From: DATFYI01 sp035315125
GTDB lineage: Bacteria > Chloroflexota > Anaerolineae > Anaerolineales > Anaerolineaceae
Assembly (NCBI GenBank): GCA_035315125.1
Contig: DATFYI010000342.1
Location: forward strand, 1-13,024
Direction: 5' to 3'
Length of the DNA: 13,024 nt
Part shown: in pieces, positions 1-7,716 of the stretch
How positions within the stretch are numbered: position 1 is the stretch's first letter
Layout: every line of letters begins with the position of its first letter
The notes under the pieces: generated by a model
The model's input: only the letters and a program-made list of their open reading frames with translations
What the model was told of the DNA's origin: nothing
The model's database searches: none
Program-made: the position numbers and the translations under genes

Positions 1-1250
1 TTGGAGACCGAATTATCGGTGTTATCAATATTGCAGACACTATTAAAGCTGGCCAGTTTGAGGGGGATGAAATTCGCCTGGTTAGTTTGTTTGCGGACCA
101 GGCTGCTATCGTGATTGAAAATACCCGTCTGTATGAAGCCAGCCAGCGGGAGATCAAAGAACGCGTTCAGGCTGAGCAGGCTTTGCAGGAGATCCAGATT
201 CAACTGGCCAATCGTGTTGGAGAATTAGAACAACGCACTCGTGAGATCACCTACCTCACTCAGCTTAGCAATCTCTTACAACTTTCACTCCAACCTGATG
301 AAGCATATTCCATCATCTCTCAATATACTCCCCAATTATTTCCAAACTCTTCGGGTGCGCTTTTTACACTGGATGAGCAGCAGCAGGAGCTTATACCGCG
401 CACAAATTGGGGCCAACCGCCCCCACGAGTCTCATCTCTTGTGCATGATGATTGTTGGGCACTGCGCCGGAATCGCCCATATCTGGCTATCGACACCAGC
501 AACGGCATGCTCTGCCGCCATATCGGCAAGCCTCTTCCGGGAAGTTACCTGTGTGTTCCAATACTTTCAGAAGGTCAGGAGATCGGTTTGCTGTATTTAC
601 AAACCGATCCTGATCAACAGTGCCTGACAATTGAGCAGCAACAACTTGCTGTCGCAGTTGCAGAACAAGCCGGATTGGTGCTTTCGAATTTACAGTTACG
701 TGAGCATTTACGCACACAAGCGATCAGTGATCCTCTGACCGGTCTGTATAATCGATATTATATGCAGGATTTTCTGGATCTGAAGATCCATCAGGCCAAC
801 CAGGAAAGCAAGCTGATTAATGTAGTTCTGATCGATCTGGACGATTTTAAAGTCATGAACGAGAAGTTTGGTTACAGCACGGGGGATGAGTTGCTGCGGA
901 AATTCGGCTTGCTTGTTAAACAAACTGCTGGAAAAACCGGGATTGCTTGCCGTTATGTAGGAGATGCTTTAACGATGATCCTACCAGAAATCACGATGCA
1001 AGAAGTCAGTCGCAAAGCTGAGCATTTACGGCATGAGATAAAAAAGCTGATGGTTCAATATGAAGACCATTATCTTCAAAACCTGACTGTCTCGATTGGT
1101 GTCGCTTGCTATCCAGAGCACGGGCGGTCTGTGCCGGAATTACTCAAAGCAGCCTATATGGCTGCGCTGCATGCCAAGGAACTGGGAGGTGATCAGGTAG
1201 TAATTGCAGCACCTCACAATCCAGAAAACATTTCCAATGAGTTTGTATAA
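1..1250 (+). CDS. GAF-GAF-GGDEF signalling protein with degenerate GGDEF motif, 5' partial
   Basis: Probable intracellular sensor/signalling protein related to diguanylate cyclases. The frame is open from the window edge (first full codon at base 3) and 415 residues are visible. Residues 1-44 are the end of a GAF domain (IIGVINIAD, then FADQAAIVIENTRLY). Residues about 44-85 are charged, heptad-like coiled coil. Residues about 85-235 form a second GAF domain with DDCWALRR (Cys151) and CRH (Cys171, His173). A GGDEF fold starts at DPLTGLYNR (243). Its metal-site DLDDFK (278-283) and guanine-contact residues (Asn of MNEKFG, Asp of STGDE) are kept, but the signature GG[D/E]EF reads VGDAL (319-323). 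There is no RxxD inhibitory site. Inference: cyclase activity is lost or very weak, and the domain may be a GTP- or partner-binding regulator. A TTG at 87 is not the start, because conserved GAF sequence lies upstream of it. The gene ends convergently to nuoN and is a separate unit; no functional link to complex I is shown. Confidence 0.9.
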   Translation, partial: GDRIIGVINIADTIKAGQFEGDEIRLVSLFADQAAIVIENTRLYEASQREIKERVQAEQALQEIQIQLANRVGELEQRTREITYLTQLSNLLQLSLQPDEAYSIISQYTPQLFPNSSGALFTLDEQQQELIPRTNWGQPPPRVSSLVHDDCWALRRNRPYLAIDTSNGMLCRHIGKPLPGSYLCVPILSEGQEIGLLYLQTDPDQQCLTIEQQQLAVAVAEQAGLVLSNLQLREHLRTQAISDPLTGLYNRYYMQDFLDLKIHQANQESKLINVVLIDLDDFKVMNEKFGYSTGDELLRKFGLLVKQTAGKTGIACRYVGDALTMILPEITMQEVSRKAEHLRHEIKKLMVQYEDHYLQNLTVSIGVACYPEHGRSVPELLKAAYMAALHAKELGGDQVVIAAPHNPENISNEFV

Positions 1251-1267
1251 ACAAAACTAAAGCTTAT

Positions 1268-1318
1268 AAATATATAAAATAGGCCAGTATTCGATTTTAT
1301 CAGCTTATCCGGCCTATT
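1268..1318 (-). terminator. Probable rho-independent-type terminator of the nuo operon
   Basis: An 8-bp perfect inverted repeat, AATAGGCC (1278-1285) and GGCCTATT (1311-1318), lies in the convergent gap and covers the nuoN stop codon (1314-1316). Read on the minus strand, two further pairs (one G-U, one G-C) extend the stem to 10 bp with a 21-base loop. A T-rich tail follows (TTTTATATATTT, within 1268-1279). On the plus strand one of the extra pairs becomes an A-C mismatch and the downstream T-run is poorer, so the hairpin suits the nuo direction better. It could still help end transcription of the signalling gene. The long loop and an AT-interrupted U-tract keep confidence moderate. Confidence 0.5.
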
Positions 1319-2759
1319 GAAATTTTAAGATCGCCTGTGCAGCCATACCAAATAAAGGTCCTGGTATAAAACTCAGACCCACTACTGCCAGAGCAGCTAT
1401 AATGGCGGTGAAATTTACCAGGCTCCCGCCCTGAACTTCCGGATCGCCTGAGCGCATATACATGATTACGACAACACGCAGGTAATAATAGGCCGATACC
1501 AGCGAAGTCAGAAGACCGATGAGCGCCAGTATCGTGAAGCCGCCTTGCAATGCCGTGCGGAAAAGATAGAATTTTCCCCAAAAGCCGAGCGTTAGCGGTA
1601 CACCGGTAAAAGACAGCATAAAGATCATCATGGATAAAGATAACCAGGGGTGTTTGCGGGCCAATCCGGCGTAATCATCTAATAGCAAGCCCTTTCCTTC
1701 AGCCTTTTCGAGGGCAATTACAACTGCCCAGGCGCCCAGACTGGTGAATGCGTATGCACCCAGATAAAACAACGCAGAAGCAACTGAATCGTTGAGCACA
1801 TGTGCCTGCCCAAAAGGTACAAATGCCATCAGAATATATCCGGCGTTGGCAATGCTTGAATAAGCCAATAAACGTTTGATATTTGTTTGAACTAAAGCCA
1901 GAACATTCCCAAAGATCATGGTCAGCGCCGCCAGCACCCATAAAACAGGCGTTAGATTCGCTGCCAGGCTTGGAAAAATAATCACGAACACTCGCAGCAA
2001 AGCGGCAAAGCCGGCAGTTTTAGCACCCACCGACATAAAACCAGAGACAGGAGAAGGAGCGCCCTGATACACATCCGGTGTCCACATATGAAAAGGCACC
2101 ACAGCGATCTTGAAACCAAATCCCACCAGTAATATGCCAGAGGCGACCAGGAATAGGACCGGGTTTAAGGTGTTTGCGTAAATTGCGTTGACAATACCTT
2201 TGAAATCAGTATGAGCGGTAGCTCCAAAGATCAAGGCCACACCATACAGAACAAATGCCGAAGCAAATGTGCCCAGTAAAAAATACTTTAGTGAGGCTTC
2301 TTCCGATTCGGGACGGGGTCGGGCAAAACCTGCCAGGACATATAGTGGAATAGAAAGTAGTTCGAGCGAAATAAATACCATAATTAAGTCATCCGCATGG
2401 GCCATCAACATCATTCCACTAATTGTAAACATTAGCAAAATATAATATTCACCCCGCTCGATTTTCATGCGCTTCAGATAATCAATTGCCAGGGCAATGC
2501 CGGCCAGGCCACTGACCAGGAAGATAATATCCAGGAACATGGCAAAGCCATCCTGCACCGCCATGCCGTTGAATGCAACAGCGGTCTGCCCGCGCTGGAT
2601 GATAACGATTACCAATGCTGCCAGTAAACCAAGCGCCGTCAAAAATGCGGTAATACCCTTCCTTCCATTCGGAACCCATAAATCCAATATCAGGCACACC
2701 AGCGCCCAGCCGACGACCACCAGGATCGGTAAAATTGCTATCAGGTCAGATTGGGTCAT
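1314..2759 (-). CDS. nuoN: NADH-quinone oxidoreductase subunit N
   Basis: Antiporter-like proton-pumping subunit of the complex I membrane arm, closest of the three pumps to the NuoJ/K region. The product is 481 aa, close to the usual family length, and hydrophobic throughout (about 14 membrane helices expected for the family). Key residues: Glu133 in SLELLSIPLY, Lys158 in EEASLKYF, Lys217 in GFGFKIAVVPFHMWTPD, Lys247 in SVGAKTAG, Lys295 in TNIKRLLAYSS and Lys396 in LGFWGKFYLF. These match the buried Glu/Lys chain used for proton transfer. The ATG has a GGAGGA ribosome binding site 8 bases upstream (2768-2773). It starts 15 bases after nuoM and is the last gene of the operon; its stop codon sits inside the terminator hairpin. 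Confidence 0.97.
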   Translation of the reverse strand: MTQSDLIAILPILVVVGWALVCLILDLWVPNGRKGITAFLTALGLLAALVIVIIQRGQTAVAFNGMAVQDGFAMFLDIIFLVSGLAGIALAIDYLKRMKIERGEYYILLMFTISGMMLMAHADDLIMVFISLELLSIPLYVLAGFARPRPESEEASLKYFLLGTFASAFVLYGVALIFGATAHTDFKGIVNAIYANTLNPVLFLVASGILLVGFGFKIAVVPFHMWTPDVYQGAPSPVSGFMSVGAKTAGFAALLRVFVIIFPSLAANLTPVLWVLAALTMIFGNVLALVQTNIKRLLAYSSIANAGYILMAFVPFGQAHVLNDSVASALFYLGAYAFTSLGAWAVVIALEKAEGKGLLLDDYAGLARKHPWLSLSMMIFMLSFTGVPLTLGFWGKFYLFRTALQGGFTILALIGLLTSLVSAYYYLRVVVIMYMRSGDPEVQGGSLVNFTAIIAALAVVGLSFIPGPLFGMAAQAILKFQ

Positions 2760-2774
2760 TGATGATGTCCTCCG

Positions 2775-4283
2775 TTAATGCAGCGCCATGGCAGAAGTTT
2801 GCAACAAGGTCGCCAGTTGTTGTACAGTGGGGTTCATGATCTGGAAGAATGGTTTGGGATAGAGGCCAATCCAAAAAATGATGACTAACAGAACTGCCAG
2901 AGTTATTATCTCACGTGGATTGAGGTCTTTTAGATTTTGGTTCTCCGGATGCGTGATCGGGCCGAGAAAGACCTTTTGGAACATAAACAAAAGGTAGATC
3001 GCTGCCAGAATCACGCCCAGAGTTGCCACACCTGCAAACCACGGACTACCTAAGAAATTTGAGCCAAACGAACCCAACAAAATTGTGAATTCACCTACAA
3101 AGCCATTCAATCCTGGTAAACCCATCGATGAAAGCGTGATGATCAAACTCAGGACGCCCATGACCGGCAACACCTTCCATAAACCGCCAAATGCGGACAG
3201 ATCGCGGGTGTGCCGCCTTTCATAAAGCATACCGACCATTAAAAACAAGGCTCCGGTGCTGATCCCATGATTGACCATCTGTAGAATCGCGCCGGCGATG
3301 CCCAAAGGTGTCAGTGAAAAAATGCCCAACATCACGAACCCCATGTGACTGACCGATGAATAAGCCACCATCTTTTTTAGATCCGTTTGAGCGTACGCTA
3401 CTGCGGCTCCATAAAGGATGGCGATAATCGCCAAACCGGCCATCCAAGGCGCCAGCCGCAAAGAGGCTTCGGGAAAAAGCGGCAGGTTGAAACGCAAAAA
3501 ACCGTAGGCGCCCATTTTTAACAACACACCCGCCAGGATAACCGAGCCAGCGGTAGGGGCTTCCACGTGAGCATCTGGCAGCCAGGAATGTAACGGCCAC
3601 ATCGGAACCTTGATCGCAAAAGCCAGACCGAGTGCCAGGAACAACCAGGTTTGCGCCTGAGCGAAGGTACTTCGTGTAGCAATAAGGACCGGTAATGAGA
3701 AGGTGCCAGCCTGCAAGCCAATATAAAGGATTGCCAGTAACATCACTACTGATCCGGTCATGGTATATATAAAGAACTTAACTGCTGCATAAATTCGTCG
3801 CTCGCCACCCCAAATGCCGATCAGAAAATACATTGGCACCAGGGTGAATTCCCAAAAAATATAAAATAATACCAAATCCAGCGAAAGGAAAACCCCCACC
3901 ATGCCCATTTCTAACAGCATGAAAAAAAGCATAAAACCCCTTACCCGTTCCTGCACAGATGTCCAAGAAGATAGGATCGCCAGCGGGGTCAGCAAGGTTG
4001 TGAGCAGTAGCATCAGCAAGCTAAGACCATCCACACCGAGGTGAAAGCCGATCGGAATGTTAGATATTTGCAGCCAAAAGCGGTTTAATTCCAGTTGAAT
4101 TCCAGGGGCGCCCAGATTGAAGAGAGACAATACCCACAAAGAAGCACCAAAAGTAGCAATCGATGTGAGTAAAGCCACCCAGCGGATCACATTTTTCTGT
4201 CGCTCACTCAAGAACAGAATAATCAGAAATCCAACCACTGGCAAGAAAGTTACCAGCACAAGAGGATGAATTGGAAGATTCAT
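2775..4283 (-). CDS. nuoM: NADH-quinone oxidoreductase subunit M
   Basis: Middle antiporter-like proton pump of the membrane arm. The product is 502 aa, the normal size for NuoM (about 14 helices in the family). The diagnostic stretch FYIFWEFTLVPMYFLIGIWG carries the key Glu145. Lys225 in AFAIKVPMWPLHSWLPDAH, Lys256 in GVLLKMGAYGF and Glu399 in NGFVGEFTIL are the other expected channel residues, and DLKKMVAYSSVSHMG (301-315) is the conserved lysine/histidine segment. The ATG start at 4283 has AAGGA (4290-4294) 6 bases upstream. The 34-base gap to nuoL is the largest in the operon and shows no convincing promoter or hairpin. Confidence 0.97.
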   Translation of the reverse strand: MNLPIHPLVLVTFLPVVGFLIILFLSERQKNVIRWVALLTSIATFGASLWVLSLFNLGAPGIQLELNRFWLQISNIPIGFHLGVDGLSLLMLLLTTLLTPLAILSSWTSVQERVRGFMLFFMLLEMGMVGVFLSLDLVLFYIFWEFTLVPMYFLIGIWGGERRIYAAVKFFIYTMTGSVVMLLAILYIGLQAGTFSLPVLIATRSTFAQAQTWLFLALGLAFAIKVPMWPLHSWLPDAHVEAPTAGSVILAGVLLKMGAYGFLRFNLPLFPEASLRLAPWMAGLAIIAILYGAAVAYAQTDLKKMVAYSSVSHMGFVMLGIFSLTPLGIAGAILQMVNHGISTGALFLMVGMLYERRHTRDLSAFGGLWKVLPVMGVLSLIITLSSMGLPGLNGFVGEFTILLGSFGSNFLGSPWFAGVATLGVILAAIYLLFMFQKVFLGPITHPENQNLKDLNPREIITLAVLLVIIFWIGLYPKPFFQIMNPTVQQLATLLQTSAMALH

Positions 4284-4317
4284 ACGTTTTCCTTAAAGCA
4301 ATCCACAAGTTTCAGCG

Positions 4318-6309
4318 CTATTTCACCATCAAATAGGCCAAAATGACTACCAGTCCAATCAGCAAGGTCAGGGCATAGGAACGCACAAAGCCATTTTCCC
4401 ACCGCCGCAAGCCATTCCCCAGCGAACGGATCGAGCTGCCAATCTCATTGCCAATCGCATCGATTGCACCTAGATCGACAGGTTGAGCCAATAATTCGGA
4501 TAGTGACTGGTACGGTCGAACAAATAGGACCTGATATACTTCATCTACCCACCACTTATTCTGCATACCGTTATACACTTTTCCCAATATAGGGGCCAGG
4601 GGATCAGGCTCACCTGGATGTGCCAGCGGCTTGCGTATGCCGTAAACCAGCCAGGCCATGAATAGACCGATCAACGCCAGGGCAAACGACGTAACAGCCA
4701 GTGGCAGGACAAATTGATCAGGTTTTCCTGCTACCGTTTGTGTGATCCATTTTTCCAGGAAAGTCGTTCCGGGCAGATTGAGAACTCCCCCAATGACTGA
4801 TAAGATTGCCAGGATAACCATTGGTACTAATACCACGGCGCTGCTCTCGCTGGCATTGCCAGCTGCCTCTGAACGTGCCTGACCAAAAAAGACCAGGAAA
4901 ATCTGGCGTCCCATATAAAAAGCTGTCAAAAATGCTGCCAGGATCAACAACACAAATATCCAGGGGGAAGTCAGGCTGGCAACCGTCAATATCTCATCTT
5001 TCGAGAAGAAGCCCGCCAGCGGTGCGATGCCAGATAGAGCCAGGGCGCCCATCAAATAAGTCCAAAAAGTCCACGGCAGTCTCCTTTGCAAATTACCCAT
5101 GTTGCGCATATCTTGTGGATCAAATTCTTCGGCATTTCCCGTATGGCCATGTTCAGACGTCTCATATCCTCGCTCCATGGCCAGTATGACTGAACCTGCC
5201 GCCAGGAATAAAAGTGCCTTAAAAAATGCGTGGGTAATCAGATGGAACATGGCGGCTGTGACGGCGCCCATCCCGACTGCTGCCACCATAAAACCCAACT
5301 GGCTGATTGTAGAATATGCCAGCACTTTTTTTATGTCAAATTGTGCCACGGCAATCGTGGCTGCAAATAGAGCAGTCAGAGCACCTACCCACATAACTGC
5401 GGCCTGAGCTGCCGGAGCGGCCACATACAAGGCATTCGAGCGCGCAACCAGGTAAACGCCAGCAGTCACCATCGTGGCCGCATGGATTAAGGCTGAGACC
5501 GGAGTTGGGCCCGCCATCGCGTCCGGCAGCCAGACATACAGTGGCAGTTGTGCCGATTTACCGGTGACGCCCAAAAGCATAAAAAGTGTTACAGCCAGAA
5601 TCACTCCCTGGAAGGCCGGGGCATTTAGTTGAACTTTGCTAAAGATGCCATCAAAATCCAGCGTATGAAAGGTTGTAAACAAGATAAAGATGGCAATTAA
5701 TACACCAAAATCGCCAATCCGGTTTACGATAAAAGCTTTTTTTGCTGCCAGGGCATTGCCAATCCCATCCTTACCTTTTTCAAACCAGAACCCGATCAGC
5801 AAATAAGAGCAGAGGCCCACACCCTCCCAACCCACAAATAACATTAAATAGTTGTTGGCGCTTACCAGCAACATCATATCGGCAATAAACAGGTTGAGAA
5901 AGACAAAGAAACGACGATAGCGTGATGGCTCACCATTGTACCGGACATCACTGTGCATATAACTTGTTGCATAGATGTGGATTAAAGTGCCGACCCCAGA
6001 GACAACCAACATCATGGTCACAGACAGTGTATCTACCCGAAAATTCCAACCCAGGGTGAAGCCGGGCGCTGTAATCCAATCCAGGAATGATACTGTAACC
6101 GGTCCATGGGTGTGACCCAGGGCCAGCATCAAAAGTATGGATATTACAAATGAAGCGCCCGATGCCAGGCTGGCAATCAGGCCGATCCCAAGCTCACCCA
6201 GGCGCTTGCCAATCAGTACATTGAGCAGCAGACCGATAATTGGCAGCAGCACCACCCAGGGTACCAGACCGAAGGTAGGATCAATTCTAGCAATCTCGCT
6301 CAATATCAT
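4318..6309 (-). CDS. nuoL: NADH-quinone oxidoreductase subunit L
   Basis: Distal antiporter-like proton pump, which also supplies the long lateral helix along the membrane arm. The product is 663 aa, somewhat longer than the E. coli protein. The core motif FVGWEGVGLCSYLLIGFW has Glu162. TGKSAQLPLYVWLPDAMAGP has Lys251, HAFFKALLFLAAGSV has Lys364 and GFFSKDEI has Lys437, so the full proton-channel set is present. Residues about 380-400 form a polar, acidic, His-containing loop before the MRNMGNL segment; it is absent from short NuoL proteins. The C-terminal 100 residues (NKWWVDEVYQ onward, ending in a final membrane helix) match the usual lateral-helix and anchor region. The start ATG has GGGGAG (6316-6321) 6 bases upstream and lies 24 bases after nuoK. 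Confidence 0.97.
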   Translation of the reverse strand: MILSEIARIDPTFGLVPWVVLLPIIGLLLNVLIGKRLGELGIGLIASLASGASFVISILLMLALGHTHGPVTVSFLDWITAPGFTLGWNFRVDTLSVTMMLVVSGVGTLIHIYATSYMHSDVRYNGEPSRYRRFFVFLNLFIADMMLLVSANNYLMLFVGWEGVGLCSYLLIGFWFEKGKDGIGNALAAKKAFIVNRIGDFGVLIAIFILFTTFHTLDFDGIFSKVQLNAPAFQGVILAVTLFMLLGVTGKSAQLPLYVWLPDAMAGPTPVSALIHAATMVTAGVYLVARSNALYVAAPAAQAAVMWVGALTALFAATIAVAQFDIKKVLAYSTISQLGFMVAAVGMGAVTAAMFHLITHAFFKALLFLAAGSVILAMERGYETSEHGHTGNAEEFDPQDMRNMGNLQRRLPWTFWTYLMGALALSGIAPLAGFFSKDEILTVASLTSPWIFVLLILAAFLTAFYMGRQIFLVFFGQARSEAAGNASESSAVVLVPMVILAILSVIGGVLNLPGTTFLEKWITQTVAGKPDQFVLPLAVTSFALALIGLFMAWLVYGIRKPLAHPGEPDPLAPILGKVYNGMQNKWWVDEVYQVLFVRPYQSLSELLAQPVDLGAIDAIGNEIGSSIRSLGNGLRRWENGFVRSYALTLLIGLVVILAYLMVK

Positions 6310-6333
6310 AACTGGCTCCCCAATTGTCTTCTT

Positions 6334-6636
6334 CTAGCCTTTTAATACATTCACCTGGTCCACGTCCACGCTATGTTTGGTGCGAAAGATCGCTACCATT
6401 AAGGCAAGCCCAACCGCTACTTCTGCCGCCGCAACTGCCATGACAAAGAAAACAAATATCTGGCCGGTCAAAATCTTATAATAAGCGCTAAAAGCCACAA
6501 AAAGCAGGTTTGATGCATTAAACATCAACTCAAGTGACATAAAAATGACCAGTGCATTTCGCCGAAGCAGAACCCCCAGGATACCTGTTACAAACAGAAT
6601 GGCTGAAAGACCCAGATAATAGGAGATTGGAACCAT
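6334..6636 (-). CDS. nuoK: NADH-quinone oxidoreductase subunit K
   Basis: Small membrane subunit, 100 aa as is typical, with three expected helices. It joins the quinone-site end of the complex to the antiporter-like pumps. The two essential membrane glutamates are at their usual positions: Glu36 in FMSLELMFNASNL and Glu72 in AVAAAEVAVGLAL. The ATG start is separated from the nuoJ TGA stop by a single base, and its purine-rich GAGG ribosome binding site lies inside the nuoJ 3' end, so translation of the two is probably coupled. Confidence 0.97.
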   Translation of the reverse strand: MVPISYYLGLSAILFVTGILGVLLRRNALVIFMSLELMFNASNLLFVAFSAYYKILTGQIFVFFVMAVAAAEVAVGLALMVAIFRTKHSVDVDQVNVLKG

Positions 6637-6637
6637 A

Positions 6638-7195
6638 TCAACCTCGAGTTTCCTTTTTCTGAACTGTCTTGAGAGTTTGCTTACGGCTGATGCTTTGCTC
6701 GGGATGGGTCAGTACAATTGCCCCGATGACTGCGACTAATAATATCAGGGAAGTAGCTTCAAAAGGCAGAGTGTAAGTGGTGAATAAGGCATTTCCAATT
6801 GAAACCGGCGTTGATAGATCGGTTGCCGATGGAGTAATAACCCCCGTCAGCCCTGACCGCCAGATCAGAAAGACAGTTACTTCTGCTAAAAAAACTGCTC
6901 CTACCAGAATCGCAATCAGACGTTGGCCGCGGATTGGCCCACTACCGGTCAGTCGTTCTGTACCCAGCATCATAATGACAAACAAAAACAGTACCACAAT
7001 TGCTCCGGCATAAACGGTAATTTGTGCCAGGGCAATAAATGGTGCACCCAGAATTAAATATAGAACTGCAATTACCGAGAAATTAACCACCAGGAACAAG
7101 GCAGAATAAACTGAATTCTGGCTAATCAGCATCCCGATTGCGCTGGCAACTGCCACTATCGCCAACACACCAAAAATAATTACTCCGGACGACAT
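6638..7195 (-). CDS. nuoJ: NADH-quinone oxidoreductase subunit J
   Basis: Membrane subunit of 185 aa, about five helices in the family, placed between NuoH and NuoK/NuoN. The highly conserved third-helix signature AQITVYAGAIVVLFLFVIMM (Tyr62) is present; in known structures this helix changes shape during turnover and links quinone chemistry to proton transfer. The C-terminus is a short basic tail (about residues 168-185) exposed outside the membrane. The ATG start has a strong GGAGGG site 5 to 6 bases upstream, and the gene begins 13 bases after nuoI. Confidence 0.96.
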   Translation of the reverse strand: MSSGVIIFGVLAIVAVASAIGMLISQNSVYSALFLVVNFSVIAVLYLILGAPFIALAQITVYAGAIVVLFLFVIMMLGTERLTGSGPIRGQRLIAILVGAVFLAEVTVFLIWRSGLTGVITPSATDLSTPVSIGNALFTTYTLPFEATSLILLVAVIGAIVLTHPEQSISRKQTLKTVQKKETRG

Positions 7196-7208
7196 TCAGA
7201 CCCTCCCT

Positions 7209-7712
7209 CTAATCGCTTGGATCTTTCATCTCAGGCACCGAACGGGTATATAAATCCGGCGGCGTTTTCTGAGGTGTTAGTTGGCCGCCTTCCCGAACTG
7301 GCTCCAGCAGCCTATCTTTTGTGTAAATCGACTGGCTGCGTTCAGTAAAAGACAGTTCATAATTGTCACCCAGCACAATCGCCTCGGTTGGGCAGGCATC
7401 TTCACAATAGCCGCAGAAGATACAGCGCAGCATATTGATCTGATAAGTGCTGGCATAACGTTCACCTGGAGAATAGCGGGCATCATCGGTATTCTCGGCG
7501 GATTCAACAAAAATCGCATCCGCAGGACAGGCAGCTTCGCATAAGGAGCAACCAATACATTTTTCTAGCCCATTATCATAGCGCTTCAAGATATGCCGGC
7601 CGCGAAAACGAGACCGCACCGGGCGTTTTTCTTCCGGATACTGTACAGTAACCGGTTTTTCAAACATTGACTTCAGAGTGGTGCTGAGACCGTCGAAAAT
7701 ACCTCGTAACAT
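7209..7712 (-). CDS. nuoI: NADH-quinone oxidoreductase subunit I (2x[4Fe-4S] ferredoxin-like)
   Basis: Peripheral connector subunit that carries clusters N6a and N6b and hands electrons from NuoG towards the final cluster near quinone. The product is 167 aa. Two classic [4Fe-4S] motifs are intact: CIGCSLCEAACP (Cys52, 55, 58, 62) and CIFCGYCEDACP (Cys97, 100, 103, 107). The 35-residue linker between them and the ELSFTERSQSIYTKDRLL segment are usual for NuoI. The start chosen is the ATG at 7710-7712, with GGGGAGGA at 7720-7727. The frame extends 8 codons further to a TTG at 7736, but that start would overlap nuoH and would place the strong ribosome binding site inside the gene. The polar C-terminal tail after residue 135 is poorly conserved in the family. 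Confidence 0.96.
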   Translation of the reverse strand: MLRGIFDGLSTTLKSMFEKPVTVQYPEEKRPVRSRFRGRHILKRYDNGLEKCIGCSLCEAACPADAIFVESAENTDDARYSPGERYASTYQINMLRCIFCGYCEDACPTEAIVLGDNYELSFTERSQSIYTKDRLLEPVREGGQLTPQKTPPDLYTRSVPEMKDPSD

Positions 7713-7716
7713 CGCT

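Noticed and set aside
241..627. A second plus-strand open frame inside the signalling gene
   Set aside because: It overlaps the GAF-domain coding frame, which has clear domain motifs; the product looks like out-of-frame translation.
87..1250. A complete gene starting at the TTG at 87
   Set aside because: The frame is open back to the window edge and encodes conserved GAF residues upstream, so the gene is 5' truncated by the window and the TTG is an internal Leu codon.
4284..4317. An internal promoter or hairpin in the 34-base nuoL-nuoM gap
   Set aside because: Only the nuoM ribosome binding site is evident; no inverted repeat or convincing -35/-10 pair is seen.
1314..6309. The three antiporter-like genes as an Mrp Na+/H+ antiporter or membrane hydrogenase cluster
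   Set aside because: The genes follow nuoE-K in standard complex I order, and no hydrogenase or small Mrp subunits are present.
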